A DNA stretch of 64,000 nucleotides from Melitaea cinxia. Lineage: Eukaryota > Arthropoda > Insecta > Lepidoptera > Nymphalidae. The notes under the pieces are model-generated. The model worked only from the letters and a program-made list of their open reading frames with translations, had not been told where the DNA came from and did not search any database. Below are positions 46,101-58,600 of this stretch, in pieces (positions within the stretch are counted from its first letter, which is position 1; every line of letters starts with the position of its first letter). The stretch spans positions 11,491,210-11,555,209 of the forward strand of contig NC_059398.1 of assembly GCF_905220565.1 (NCBI RefSeq), in the 5' to 3' direction. A program made the position numbers and the translations under genes.

Positions 46101-46309
46101 TATCTACATTTTATAATTTCCAATCAAACATCCTATCTACATTTTATGATTACAATTTTGTCGAAGTATACGTTCTCTGGAGCAAACATACGCAGAAATT
46201 AATTTGAATGCTAGTGAGTGTTTGTCATTTATACACAGGCCTCTTGTAGCAATGATCATTGAAGGCAGCACGTGGACAGGCATGTATGCATTAGTCGGTA
46301 GGTAGTACT
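43171..46309. other. AT-rich intergenic DNA, no supported gene
   Basis: A few GC-richer spots (44,930-45,130; 45,545-45,780) have short open frames, one of 76 codons with several Cys, none recognisable. I see no clear repeat family. Confidence 0.4.
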
Positions 46310-46445
46310 AGAGCTAAGTCTGTTGATCGTTATGATTGGTCCGATAACAGTAGCTCGGCCGCTGACCGACCTTCACACTTCTCGCCGCTTGCGCCCGTGC
46401 CTGCGCCGAGCGCGACCTCGCTGTCCGTCTCACGCTGCTCAACCT
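46310..46445. promoter_or_regulatory. GC-rich island
   Basis: About 130 bp, CpG-rich, with a CCAAT-type GATTGG at its left edge (about 46,335). It could be a promoter or enhancer; no gene can be tied to it. Confidence 0.35.
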
Positions 46446-47020
46446 ATCTTATGCATTCATATAAACTAGCATTTTATTGCCTTACAGCCTTCCGCTACAG
46501 CACGAACGCCTTAATCTCGTAACTTAATTTTATTAAGAGAATAATAGCAACAATTATTGCTTTGACTTTAAGATTACATTTTTAATAATATGTTAATAAG
46601 TAAAATAACTTCTTAAATGTGAAGTTAATTAAATATACCTACGATACAAAAATCTAGCGCGGTTTGTGACTAAGATTTTTGAAGTTATAGGTACTTCGTT
46701 TGGCGCGTTAGAGAAAATGATGAGAGTACCTAAATTTTTACGATGCGCGCGCCCTGAATTTAGCTAGTCAACGAAGAAGAAGCTAGCAACGTGAAGTTAG
46801 TTAGCCAATGAAGTATAACTTCATAAGAACAGACACACTTTTTTATTTAAATTTTAACAACTTATTCGTTTAAGCAGTAAAATATTATTTGTAAATTAAT
46901 TTAATAAACGTATTTAATTTTGTAAATTAATTTATATTAACCGCAATTTTGTAATTTAACGCCTATCTGTTACACTATTACAAGGTAGATCATAGCTTGC
47001 TTGTTAATTGCAGTTTAAAA
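46446..47020. other. AT-rich intergenic DNA, nothing recognised
   Basis: No gene or known repeat supported. Confidence 0.5.
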
Positions 47021-47054
47021 AATAGTGACATAAAAATATTTTTGTGTCACTATT
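47021..47054. repeat. 34-bp near-perfect palindrome
   Basis: AATAGTGACA (47,021-47,030) and TGTCACTATT (47,045-47,054) pair fully, and the 14 nt between them (TAAAAATATTTTTG) are themselves self-complementary apart from one pair. It is a cruciform-prone element, perhaps the ends of a tiny foldback transposon. Confidence 0.55.
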
Positions 47055-47789
47055 AAGTAATTTACTACCTGATAAGTATATTCGGAACTAATTCGTATCC
47101 TGTGATACCTGTACCTACAATATAGAGGAATAAATGAAGGAATATTTTGCTGATATTTAGAAACTCATTTCCAAAAGTAAGAAAAACGTTCCTTTCTTAG
47201 TTTGGTTTGGTTGAAATCTGAACGACTGTACCAATTTTTCAATGTAATTTTATACATAGTAATTATTTAATAATTAATTTTAATGTTCTTGTTAAAGCGT
47301 TAGGGCAAGTAAGTTGTATATTTAGGTTACAATATTTATTCTTATATCGCAGTTAAATCAAAAAACGCCAGTTTAATAACACGTGTTATATATATTAAGA
47401 CTATTATATTAAACTTTACTTTAATATCAACCCATTTGACCAAGACATTCGCCTATAAATAAAAAAATAGGCATATATCGTATATTAGCGTAATAGTCAA
47501 TTTTACAACTTGTGATAAAGAACCCTAAAAGCTTTAATTCACTTAATACAAATGGAAGACGGATCTTACAAGCAACATCTTTTCAACTAATTAACAAGAA
47601 GAAAACAAAACTTGCTTTATGCTAATTTTTAATTTTTACAAGTTCCATTAAATATGGTACCTTTAACCTTTTGGTTATTCTACCAGGAAGCTTTAATTTA
47701 CAATATTATAAGCCTATTATTTCGTGTTATAATATATATATTTTTTATTATTATACTAACAACAACCACGGGAGGGATGCTCAATGCTC
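47055..47789. other. AT-rich intergenic DNA, nothing recognised
   Basis: No gene or known repeat supported. Confidence 0.5.
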
Positions 47790-47895
47790 ATGCCATTTGT
47801 CGCTCGTCGCTTCAGCCTGTAATATCTCACTGCATAGGCCTCTTTTCTCATGTAAGAGAAGGATCAGAGCGTTGCTCCAATACTGGTTGGTTGAT
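47790..47895 (-). mobile_element. SINE 3' tail fragment
   Basis: CCTGTAATATCTCACTGCAT, AGGCCTCTTTTCTCATGTAA and AGAAGGATCAGAGC match the tail of the tRNA-derived SINE at 25,165. The rest of the element is absent. Confidence 0.65.
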
Positions 47896-47949
47896 AATGC
47901 CATTTGTATTACTTACATAAAATATTTGTTTCCCTATCCCTATCTTTTT

Positions 47950-50912
47950 TATTGATTCCTTATATAGCATCTTAAGTAATATAAAAACAAAAAAATTACT
48001 ACTAGTTGGCGATCTTAATATTAACATTTTACCTAAACAAACAAATGATCGGTACACTAAAATCTATTTATCATAACTGGTGTACTATGGTCTTATACCA
48101 GCAACCGACAAACCGACTAGAAAACAGAAAACGTGTATAGATCACTTCACGTTAAAAACACGCAAACAATGGCAATCTTTTATATTTAATGAGTTAACTG
48201 ACCATTCTCCAATTATGATCACCACTCTTAAACGACTACGACAGAAATAAAATTTCATACTAAAACAAAAATTGATTTTGAAAGTATTAATAACGCATTA
48301 TCTATCACTACATGGGACGAATTTTATAAAATAACAGATGCTAATAACGCTGCAGAATTTTTAATAAGTAAGCTAAAAACAACAATAGAACAATACCAGA
48401 ATATTAAAAAAATACATAATAGAAGAAAACCTTTGAAGCCATGGATAACACAAGGACTAATAAGATCAATACGCAATAGAGATAAGTTACATAAAAAGCT
48501 CAAAATGAGTCCGGATAGTGATTCTATTAAAAATCATTATATAAATTATAGGAATCTAAGTAATAAAGTAATTAAAAATGTAAAAAAGAAATATAATGAG
48601 ACACAGTTTACTAAATTTTCAGGTAATAATAAAATGACATAGAAGCTCATCAAAGAGGTTGGGAATCTTACTGAGCAACCAAAATTGCCGAGCTCACTTC
48701 TAAATGTCAAACAAAACTTAAATAAATCTCTTGATGATGTTAACACATATTTTGCTTCTGTTGGTATAAATATGGCCGGTAACATTTTAGAAAAACTAAA
48801 AACTACAGACATACTTTTAACAGTTTTTCAGTAACCAACCTAATTCTTATTCTATGCTTCCAACTGATCCCTTGGAAATTCGTGACATAATAAGTGGTCT
48901 TAACAGGGACAGTGCTCCCGGATGGGATGGTATTTCTACTAGAATATTAAATGTATGTAAAGATGTCCTAGCGGGACCTATAGCTCATCTCTGTAACTTA
49001 AGCTTTGGGACGGGTATCTTTCCTAAGATATTCAAAATTGCTATAATAATACCTATATACGAAAATGGCAATGAATCTTTGCCCTCTAACTATAGGCCTA
49101 TCTCACTCATAATACCACTCATTAAAATAATAGAGAAGGTTGTTCATAAAAGACTTACACAATATATGAAGAAATACTATCTTTTATCTCAATTCCAATT
49201 TGGATTTAGGCACAATAAATCCACTGATGATGCTGTTCTTTGCTTAACTTAAAAAATTGTTCAGTATATTGATAAAGGGCAAAAATGTTTAGGCGTCTTC
49301 TTGGACCTGCAGAAGGCTTTTGACACAATATCTATCCCTATACTGTTAGCACGCATGGAAGGATACGGTATAAGAGGTGTTTCACTCAACTGGTTTCGGG
49401 ATTACTTGACAAACAGAAGTCAGAGAGTTAAAATAGAACAACACTTTAGTAATTTTTCAATGTGCACGTATGGCGTACCGCAAGGTAGTACGCTGGGACC
49501 GACATTATTTATATTATATTTTAATGATCTATGCAATTTACTATGTCATGGAACTGATACTGTTATGTTTGCAGATGATACAGTTTTTCTTTTTGAGGAA
49601 ATGATTGGGAGACAGTATTCAAACATGCTGAAAGAGGTCTAACGAAAATTTCTGCTTGGCTAGAAGACAATCTCTTGAGTTTAAATATTAACAAAACTCA
49701 TTATATTACATTTTGTAAAACTGATGCTACAAAACCTAGTAATAATCTTAAGCTGAAAATACATACCTACCCATGCAATAGAGATTTACTAAGCCCTAAG
49801 ATATATAACTGTCCACACGTGTTAAAAAGTGATAAAATCAAATACCTTGGAATAATATTAGATTATAAGTTAACTTGGGAACTGCAAATATCTAATCTTT
49901 CAAATAGAATAAGGAAATTAATATACGTGTATAAGAACTTGAAAGAAAATATACACGAAAAACTCATGATGCGTATATACGAGGCACTTGCAGAAAGTTT
50001 AATTATGTATTGTATCAGTTCGTGGAGTAGAGCTTCAAAAACATACTTCTTAGAAGCTGAAAGAGCGCTACTTAAAGTCATAAAAGGCCTATCTATCATA
50101 CAGATTCTCGACATGAGAATTATACAAGAAATGTGAAGTACTTACTGTAAAAAAATTATATCCTTGCGTAGATATCACCCTAACACCATACCTACACATA
50201 TAGATAACAACAAAAGGATTACAAAATTACCGCTGCCACCTTGTAGAATTCAGTTTGCCAAAAGACATTTCAATTACAATGCCTCAAAACTATTTAACAT
50301 TATATATAATAAAATTAAAATTAAAGAATTAGGATCCCATGATTTAAAAAAGATAATAACTAATTGGCTTAAAACACAAGATTATGAAAATATTGAAAAT
50401 CTATTCGTACCAATAAAATAATAGGTCAAACTCACTCCAAATCACAGCAAAACGCAGACACATATTTACATAGTCATACGCACACACGTGCACATACAAA
50501 CACGCAAACACACACACAGACACACACACACACACACACACACACCCACCCACACACACACACACACACCCACACACCCACTAACACACACCCACACACA
50601 CACACACACACAGACACAATCACAACTAAACACATACTAATGAAAAATATTTTTTTTCCATACTTTAATAATTGTCAACCTTTTTTGTTTTCAATTTTTT
50701 GTTTTATTATTGTGTTATTGTCATCTTTGTCTACTCACTTATGTTTTCGCTATCTGAACGCAAAGTCTGATTATGTAACAATAAACTAATTTTTGGGGAA
50801 GACACTGTAGCCTGTAACACAGCTTTTTTTAAGCTAGCACGGGTCGCAGGGCTTCTAGATAAAGTAAAGCACATAATTTGAGCAAAATAAAAACTATTTT
50901 ATTATTATTATT
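47950..50912 (+). pseudogene. Non-LTR retrotransposon (endonuclease end, RT), inactivated
   Basis: From about 47,960 the translation gives KKLLLVGDLNINIL, then GLIPATDKPT and ELTDHSPIMI, the end of an APE-type endonuclease. A linker (48,433-48,830) is followed by a nearly whole reverse transcriptase (48,854-50,136): DSAPGWDGI, NYRPISLI, DLQKAFDTI, YGVPQGSTLGP and the catalytic FADDTVFLF, then IKYLGIILDYKLTW. In-frame stops near 48,075, 48,642, 49,250 and 50,136 and a frameshift near 49,640 show it is dead. No RNase H follows. A long CA tract and a final (ATT)n at about 50,900 form the 3' end. It fits the Jockey/CR1 group. Confidence 0.85.
50452..50625. repeat. (CA)n-rich microsatellite
   Basis: Some 170 bp of imperfect CA repeats with CCCA and GACA variants, in the 3' UTR region of the LINE copy. 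Confidence 0.85.
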
Positions 50913-51217
50913 ATCGGCGTGCGTTCTTTACAATAGTTTGACTTCAAACCGGCAGTTTTAAAACTATCTAGAATTGCTAGGATGGTCCAACAATGACAGC
51001 TTTTTGTTGGTATAAAGATTTTAAATATGTAATAAGTATTTCAAACATATAATAAATATATTAAATACATAATAAATACATCTAATATATAATATGATAT
51101 AATACATTTTTTAGATTTTTTGGTGTTTTTTTACCACATTACTATATATACACATATAACTAAACTACTACTACTACTATTACTACTACAAACTACGTTA
51201 TGACAATATATACAATA

Positions 51218-51391
51218 CTAGCTTTTACCCGCGGCTTCACTTGCATTTTTTTTAATAAAAAAGTATCTCCTCTATTACTTCTAATACCTCCAAGAATATG
51301 TGTACAAAGTTTCAAGATGATCAGTTAAGTAGTTTTTGCGTGAAAGCAAACAAACAAACTTACATTTACATTTATAATATTATATTAGGGA
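51218..51391 (-). mobile_element. Helitron-like element, third family
   Basis: CTAG (51,218-51,221) after host A, followed by CTTTTACCCGCGGCTTCAC. The right end GGGA before T gives a TC start on the minus strand. The interior (AATATGTGTACAAAGTTTCA, AGTTAAGTAGTTTTTGCGTG) differs from the two other families. Confidence 0.55.
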
Positions 51392-51989
51392 TGTCAAATC
51401 TCTATTTCCTAAATATGATACAAACACTATGCCTAATATCGAATATTCGTCTAATTTCATGATCGAAATGCTATTAAGGCATTTTCAATTTACTTTTTGT
51501 ACACTTTCTTAACGTCTGTTGTCAGAGTCGCACGTAAATAATAATAGATACATAAATTTAATTATTATTTACAAAATTTAATGTAACTAACTACATAGTA
51601 TTTCTTACAGTATAAATTACTACACTTCGCTACATGGCGCTATTAAGCTTAAATTCAGGCTGCAGCGCAGTAATAATATAAGTAAGCAGATATATTCAGA
51701 AGCAGGTATAAATTATGCAGGTATATATTATAAAGTATGAGGAAAATCGTTTGTTACATAGCCAGATGCAGAAAAAAAAGATTATTAATTTCTCGATTCA
51801 AGGTAAATTGTAAATACTAAAGTGCTTATTTGATAATTTAATGTAACTCCATTTCACGCTTTTAATAGAATTGGCTACTTGGCAGAATAACAGACAACAT
51901 TAGTACGAAGCGAGGCGAATTTTTGTGATGTTCCTTACATTATTTTAGAAATAGAGCTAATGTTTAGTAGTAATCTTAAGTTAAGCAAT
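51392..51989. other. AT-rich intergenic DNA, nothing recognised
   Basis: No gene or known repeat supported. Confidence 0.5.
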
Positions 51990-52178
51990 ATACAGACGCC
52001 GCGTTGCACGGTCACAGCACTGGTTTGTGTTGATTCCCGCACATGACAAACATTTGTATTGGCCATACAGATATTTGCCGTCAACCCGCATGGGAGCAGC
52101 GTGGTGGATTAAGCTCTGATCCTTCTACTACATGGGGAGAGGGGCCTCTGCCCAGCAGTGAAATATTATAGGTTAAAA
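51990..52178 (+). mobile_element. tRNA-derived SINE with internal deletion
   Basis: It keeps part of the head (GGTCACAGCACTGGTTTGTG, GATTCCCGCACATGACAAAC), then jumps from GATATTTGCCGT to CAACCCGCATGGGAGCAGC, and ends CCCAGCAGTGAAATATTATA. The middle third present at 25,165 is missing. Confidence 0.75.
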
Positions 52179-53741
52179 AGAGAGTAAGAGATATAAAAGA
52201 TTTTAATGAAAACACAGTTGCACACACACATATATATAGCCTTTGCTACCACTAGTTTAAGAATGCTAAATCGAAGGCTGCATATCTCCAAGTAGTTCCT
52301 CGGCGTAGTACTTATGCGCCAATAAGATCGCACTCGTATATGCCTACCTTAAATATATACGTATAAAACTATTAGCGCAACCCGTACTGTAATCGTATAT
52401 CTCATGGCAAAACTGAGTTACATATTAATTTAAAGTTTATGCATTACTTACTATATTTTTTTATATCGCATCTGTGTTTTATAGTATGATTGTCATGTTG
52501 CGTCTAAAACAGACTCATAACAATTTAAATGATTTGTTGATGTAAAGATTTTCGTTACATAACCAAGAAATATTTAAAACTCTAGAGTTTAATACAAATT
52601 GATTAAAAATAATGGTATTAACAATGATGATAAATGTGTTTTAAATTAATATTCTTTAATAATATTACACCACAGCAATTTTATATTATCAAATTAGTTT
52701 GTATAAACACAACATAGTTATTTTTTAAAGATATTATGCTATAACTTATGATTACAAAATAGTACGACTATATTTATATTTTTTAAATATGTCGGTGTAG
52801 ATTAGCCCGTGTAGGTATGTAGTTCGATTAAAAATAGTAATCGTCAGTACTCAGTATCGTTATTGTGAGAGAGGAGTCATGTGATCGTTGTAATGTGATA
52901 TTCATTCATTAAAATATACAACATTTGATTGTTTTATTTATGTTATTCATTTGTGTATATTTTAGTCTTTAAAATAAATATTTAGTGTGAATTGTTTAAA
53001 ACAAAGTGTTATTATGCTCATAAATCACATTCAAATTGTTTATTCATCAATCATCGAATCCAACAAATTATCGTAATATTTCTGAATACGTAACATTGAA
53101 ACTGTTTACCTGAACGCCCTGATCCCGAATTTAAAATGAAGTGACCGTTCTGGAAAGATTTTTGCATACATTTTAAAATCAGATATCTTTTTGAATACCA
53201 AATTATTTCATGTAGCTTCACGCTCATAACTTTATTTGTCAGTCCAATATAGTCGAGCCACGTAACCAGTAGAGTCGTAGATGACTGCGCTGGATCACCA
53301 GTTCACTTTTGATCACATTGTGACATCATCGCGTCAAGAACACCTATTATAGACGAGCAGTAAGGTTAGTCTATTTATGTATTTAATGAACAACTTTATT
53401 CAATGTTTAAAGAACCGATAGTGTATTTATAGAACGCATGCCGAACTATGCGTCATATTCACGTGCGTACAAGTTAGCTAAGGTTGGCAGTACTGTTTAT
53501 TGTGAACAATATTTCAAAGGTTACGCTTAATGACATTGAATATTACATAGATCAAATGTTATCGAACTGTTGATAGGATCGTTGATAAAATTTAATACTT
53601 TTCGAATGTATCGAATGTTTCTTTTTTCATCGTTTGCTATAGAATTTTTTTTATTTTCTTTATTTGTACAAATAAGTTTTGTCTATAAGTGGTCAGTGTT
53701 TTATCGATACATTTGAAATATCTACTGCGTACTATATGTGC
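52179..53741. other. Intergenic DNA left of the P450 pair
   Basis: AT-rich with a somewhat GC-richer part at 53,100-53,480. No repeat or coding exon is recognised. Some of it may belong to the CYP306A1 5' region. Confidence 0.4.
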
Positions 53742-54115
53742 ATGCCGTGTGGTGTCGGCCGAGTAGAATAGCACCACCCCCTTTCTTCCCGTGGGGGTCG
53801 TAAAAGGCGAGCGAGGGATCAACCTGCCTCAAAATCATCACGGTCCTGAAAAAGGAAAACTTCATTTCAAACCCGGGATGTCTCCGTCAAGCATTCGTGG
53901 CATAGCTCTAAAATGCGAAAGACTCCTGCAGCCGAACTGGCTTCACACGTATCGACTCGTCGTTCCTGTGGGCCTAGCCAGTGAGGTCGAGAGGGTGGCG
54001 CAGAGCTTACACAACTCTGCGTCTTTCTGAAGAGTGTCCTAGGCGACACAGTGTCTGTCTGACACTGTCTAAATCGTCTGCAATAGACGGACTAAGGCCA
54101 GTGATGATGATGATC
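53742..54115 (+). mobile_element. 'GCCGTGTGGTGTCGG' repeat with (GAT)n tail
   Basis: Near-identical over long blocks to 22,202-22,585 and better preserved at the 3' end, which closes CTAAGGCCAGTGATGATGAT. This is the kind of tail left by target-primed reverse transcription. Confidence 0.75.
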
Positions 54116-54392
54116 ACTGTATGTGCATACTATACGTGTATACTATATGTGCATACTATACGTGTATATTATATTGACTCGGAATACCTCACCAATTCAT
54201 TATCAGACCACGAATAACACGTATTTATAAACTGTTAATTGAGGTCAATCCATTATAACAAAAACAGTTGTGCTATGTATAGTACGAGAATGATTATAAA
54301 CAAAATATTGTTTTGTACGTACGGTCTTTTTCCATCGGCCTTACAAAAAATTTATTTTCATTTAATAGATGATTCAACCTGAACATCTCACT

Positions 54393-54710
54393 GCTGTGTG
54401 GCTACGGCACCAAAGAATATAGCCACCCCCTCTCTTCAATATATAACAAGGTTCCACTACCACCTGGGCACTTAAGAAGCCGACCGGTGGCGGGATAACC
54501 ATCTAACCGCTGGCTTTGAAAGACACAGGCCGAAGACGGGCAGCAGCGTCTTCGGTGCGACAAAGCCAGCCCTGCGGTCACCAACCCGCCTGCCCAGCGT
54601 GGTGACTATGGGCAACACACATGAGTTCACGCATTTTTGTTGCGAACTTGTGGAGGCCTATGTCCAGCAGTGGACTGCAATAGGCTGGAATGATGATGAT
54701 GATGATCCCA
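54393..54710 (+). mobile_element. LINE-tail/SINE-like repeat, 'CTGGGCAGG' family, with (GAT)n tail
   Basis: The reverse complement of the copies at 7,590, 24,795 and 36,872. It ends TGGACTGCAATAGGCTGGAA followed by GATGATGATGATGATG, which fixes the 3' end of the family. Confidence 0.8.
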
Positions 54711-54990
54711 CTGCTGGACAAGCATCCCAGCTCCATGTAGGAGAAGGATTGGAGCATAATCCACCACGCTGCTCCACTGCGGGTTGGCGGATATGTTTTC
54801 TACTATGAGTAACGACCGCTATCAGGTTTATATATGACAACAACCGGGACCAACGGCTTAACGTGCTCTCCGAGGCACGGTGGGGAGACCCACAAGGACA
54901 GACATCCAAAGTGGAAAGAAATATTTTTACAAATACAAATACCCAATCCGAGCGGGAATCGAACCCGCGAACCGTCGGTGTTTTAGGCGA
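54706..54990 (-). mobile_element. tRNA-derived SINE
   Basis: It directly abuts the (GAT)n tail of the previous repeat. The minus strand has a box-B-like CGGGTTCGATTCCCG (about 54,955-54,969) and the SINE body (GAGCACGTTAAGCCGTTGGT, AGCGGTCGTTACTCATAG, ATATCCGCCAACCCGC). Its middle differs from the 25,165 copy, so it is a subfamily. Confidence 0.75.
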
Positions 54991-55627
54991 CTATACGCAT
55001 TACATCCAGAGATGTTGTTTCAATTCAATAGCTTTTAACGAAAACAATTTCTTAGAAAGTATTAACTACTAGATGTCACAATCTTGTATTACTTTTGATT
55101 TGCTAATATCGATTGAGAAGTTCTGAAAAATATCCAGATACAAATCAATCAAACCCTACCTCCTCTATGAGACTTGGGTAGTTCTAACATAAAAGAATAA
55201 CACAAACAGAGACAAATACACATTCTGCTGCTAGTGCGCGTTATCGACCTTACATTCGACGTTCTCAAAAGCTCTGGCTATGTTACTCACTACTGGAATG
55301 CATGACTACTTGTGAGGATTATTGTTGAGTATTACTTCTGTAAAATTGAGGCACTTCCCTACTCAGGCTGCTCCGAAATCACAAGCTAAATATATATCTT
55401 GTATACCTCGATCGATAATTTTGTTTGGATCTCTAGGGATTTCTTTATATTCCCATCCTAAATCCCATATTATTAAAATTTAACTAAATTGTCACTACAA
55501 ATAAAATTCTTCTTTATTTAACTTAATTATGTATAGTTTTCTAAAAACTTACTACAAAACATATTTTAAATTGAGAAATATAATTCAAATTTATGTTTAT
55601 CATAATTACATAAAGTGTTAATTTTAG
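54991..55627. other. Proximal upstream region of CYP306A1
   Basis: AT-rich and without recognised repeats. The ATG at 55,628 is preceded directly by GTTAATTTTAG, which looks like a splice acceptor. A 5' UTR exon further upstream is therefore possible, and the promoter may not lie in this stretch. Confidence 0.4.
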
Positions 55628-58600
55628 ATGGACGTTTTTTTCTTGTGGCTTGGTACATTTGTACTGGGATTTTGGATATTCAACAAAATAAACCAATGGA
55701 AAAATCTACCACCTGGACCCTGGGTATTTCCTATAATCGGATACCTGCCATACTTGGACCGCCAGCATCCTCATTTAACGTTAACAAAACTCTCTCAACA
55801 ATATGGGCCTATATACGGAATAAGCATGGGCAGCATCTATAGCGTTGTTCTTTCTGATCATAAATTAATAAGAGAAGCTTTTTCTAAAGATGTATTTTCC
55901 GGACGTGCGCCATTATACTTAACACACGGAATAATGAAAGGAAACGGTAAAATTTCACTTTTTGCATTTTTTTACTAAGATTAGTTCATACGTATTCAAA
56001 GTTAACAATTTGTACGATAACAGGAATTATATGCGCTGAAGGAGCACTTTGGAAGGATCAACGAAAACTAATAACATCATGGCTTAAAAGTTTCGGAATG
56101 AGCAAACACAGCATAGCTCGTGACCAACTGGAGAACCGAATTGCTATTGGAGTTCACGAACTATTACAAGTAATTTAGATTTTATGTTTAATAATCTACT
56201 TTAGCATGTAACTATATTTAGGCTTATAAAAACCAACAACTTTCGGTTAATGATAAAAACTAATAATAAAATTGAATAACCAAATAAAATGTTGTAAAGA
56301 AAAAAAAATCTACATATATATAAATTAGCAAGAATCACTAGAATAATTGTGTTTGCTCGCAAACGAAAAAAACCGACTTCAATTACATCGACGAGTAATA
56401 CAACGTAGATCGACGAAAAAATAGTCAAGTAACTGCGCGTTATCAAAGATTACTCAAAAAGTAGTTATCAGATCTCAATAAAATTTATATGTGACCAGAT
56501 GACAAACATCAGCTTTTGATTAAATTAAAAATTATTAAAATCGGTACACCCAGTAAAAAGTTAATGCAGATTTTTAAGAATTTCCATCAATTTCTCTGGG
56601 CTCCCATCATCAGATCCTGGTTTCCTTATCATGGTACTAAATTTGAGATATCTCCTTTCCAACAAAAAAGGAATTATCAAAATCGGTACATCCAGTAGAA
56701 AGTTATGCGGTATAATACAACGTAGGTCGACGAAAAAAGCGTCAAGTAAAAACGCATTATTAGATATAGCTCGAAAAGTAGTTGTTAGATCTCAAATATA
56801 TATCATATCTCAAATATATAGTTATATCTCATAATATAATACTCAATACCGAAATAACTTTTTTTAACAATTTTTTTTTTGTGTCTGTCTGTCTGTCTGT
56901 TTGTTCCGGCCAATCTCTGAAACGGCTGGTCTGATTTTGACGTAACTTTCACTGGCAGATAGCTGATGTAGCAAGGAGTAAGTTAGGCTACTTTTATTTT
57001 ATAAATTTATTTATTTTATAACTCTGCGAACTGAACAAAACCTTTTTGTTAAATTCCACGCGGACGAAGTCGCGGGCACAGCTAGTTAGAAATAAGAAAA
57101 TTAATATATGTACAGGATGGTGGTGTAGCTATTATTTGCTTTTAACGTTATCAACGTAGAAGTTTGTGACGATATACGTTTGTTTCTTTTTCGTGCCAAC
57201 TGAACTATATATTTTTAACGAACTTACGAAAGTAAGACTGCTTTTATTACAATAAATCTTTATGAATGCTTAATTATAGGTATTTAAAATGCTGACGCTG
57301 TCTAATTTTATAACTTGCTATATTCAATATAATTTTTTATAACTCTAGTAATCGATCGTGGCCTCGCTAAGATACGGTCAGATTAATGTCAAAGTCCGGA
57401 CTAAGTTATTTTTATCTAGAGAAGCAGACCTCTAAAATTTGATGTTTTTATAAGCAACAAAAGACGTCATTAATTCTTAAAGTGACCTTTTAATGGCACT
57501 GACAAATGTGACCAAGATTCGAGCAAAAAATACGCTTTATATTTTTATAAAACGCTGGTGTTGCCATTCATAACGTATTTGGTTTTTATTTGCTTAACAA
57601 TGGATTTATTTTGATTCAATGTGAAATATTCGCATATATTAAGTTATGAAATTATAATTTTAGGACATTAGAGAAGCTTCTGGATCACCAGTTTCACTGT
57701 CTAATATGATCACACACTCAGTTGGGAATGTTGTGAATGACATAGTATTTGGGTTTAAATTTCCACCGGAAGATAAGACATGGCGTTGGTTTAGAAAAAT
57801 ACAAGAAGAAGGTTGTCATGAGATGGGTGTGGCCGGTGTTGTAAATTTTTTGCCATTTGTTCGGTACGTACGACAAAATTTTACCTGAATATACTATTTT
57901 TATTTTTATATAAGCCCTTTAAATTATTTTGCAGATTTATATATCCGTCTATTCAAAATACCATTAAAGTACTTGTGCGCGGACAAGCACAAACGCACAG
58001 GCTTTACGCTAGTATAATATCTAGACGCCGACAAATGTTAGGACTACAAGTACCTGAAAAGGCTAAGTACTCTGAACATGCAAATTTATTTAATGAACAT
58101 CCAGAAGGTTTTATTAAATGTATTAAATACAGCAATCTCGCGTCGAACACTGAAGTTCATTATTTTGACCCAAAAGTACTTATTGCTTCAAAAGACGAAT
58201 GCATTCTAGATAACTACTTAATGGAACAGAAGAGACGTTACGACAATGGCGAAGCAATTGCATGTTTTATGACTGATGAACAGATGCATTTTCTTTTAGC
58301 AGATATGTTCGGAGCTGGTCTTGACACAACATCGACTACTCTTTCGTGGTATTTATTATACATGGCATTATATCAAGAGGAACAAGTATGTACTATACTT
58401 TTTAAACAGAGTATTTAGTTAACAATAAAATAACTGCAATTTTTTGATAGGAGCGTGTCCGAAAAGAAATTATTACTGTTTATCCAGAAGATTGCCAAGT
58501 AGATAGTTCAAAATTAACATACCTTATGGCTACGGTTTGTGAAACCCAACGAATACGTTCAATTGTGCCTGTGGGTATTCCTCATGGATGCTTACATGTG

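Noticed and set aside
5578..50625. Microsatellites (CA, ATT, GAT, TA, CTA) as CRISPR-like or functional arrays
   Set aside because: Simple repeats without spacers, mostly retrotransposon tails. CRISPR arrays are not expected in insect DNA.
53867..54049. 60-codon frame PSRPHWLGPQERRVDTCEAS
   Set aside because: Repeat-derived, identical in nature to the frame at 22,337; not a gene.
57975..58418. A separate gene starting within CYP306A1 exon 4
   Set aside because: The apparent start is a GTG inside exon 4. The frame is continuous with the upstream exon through a GT-AG junction.
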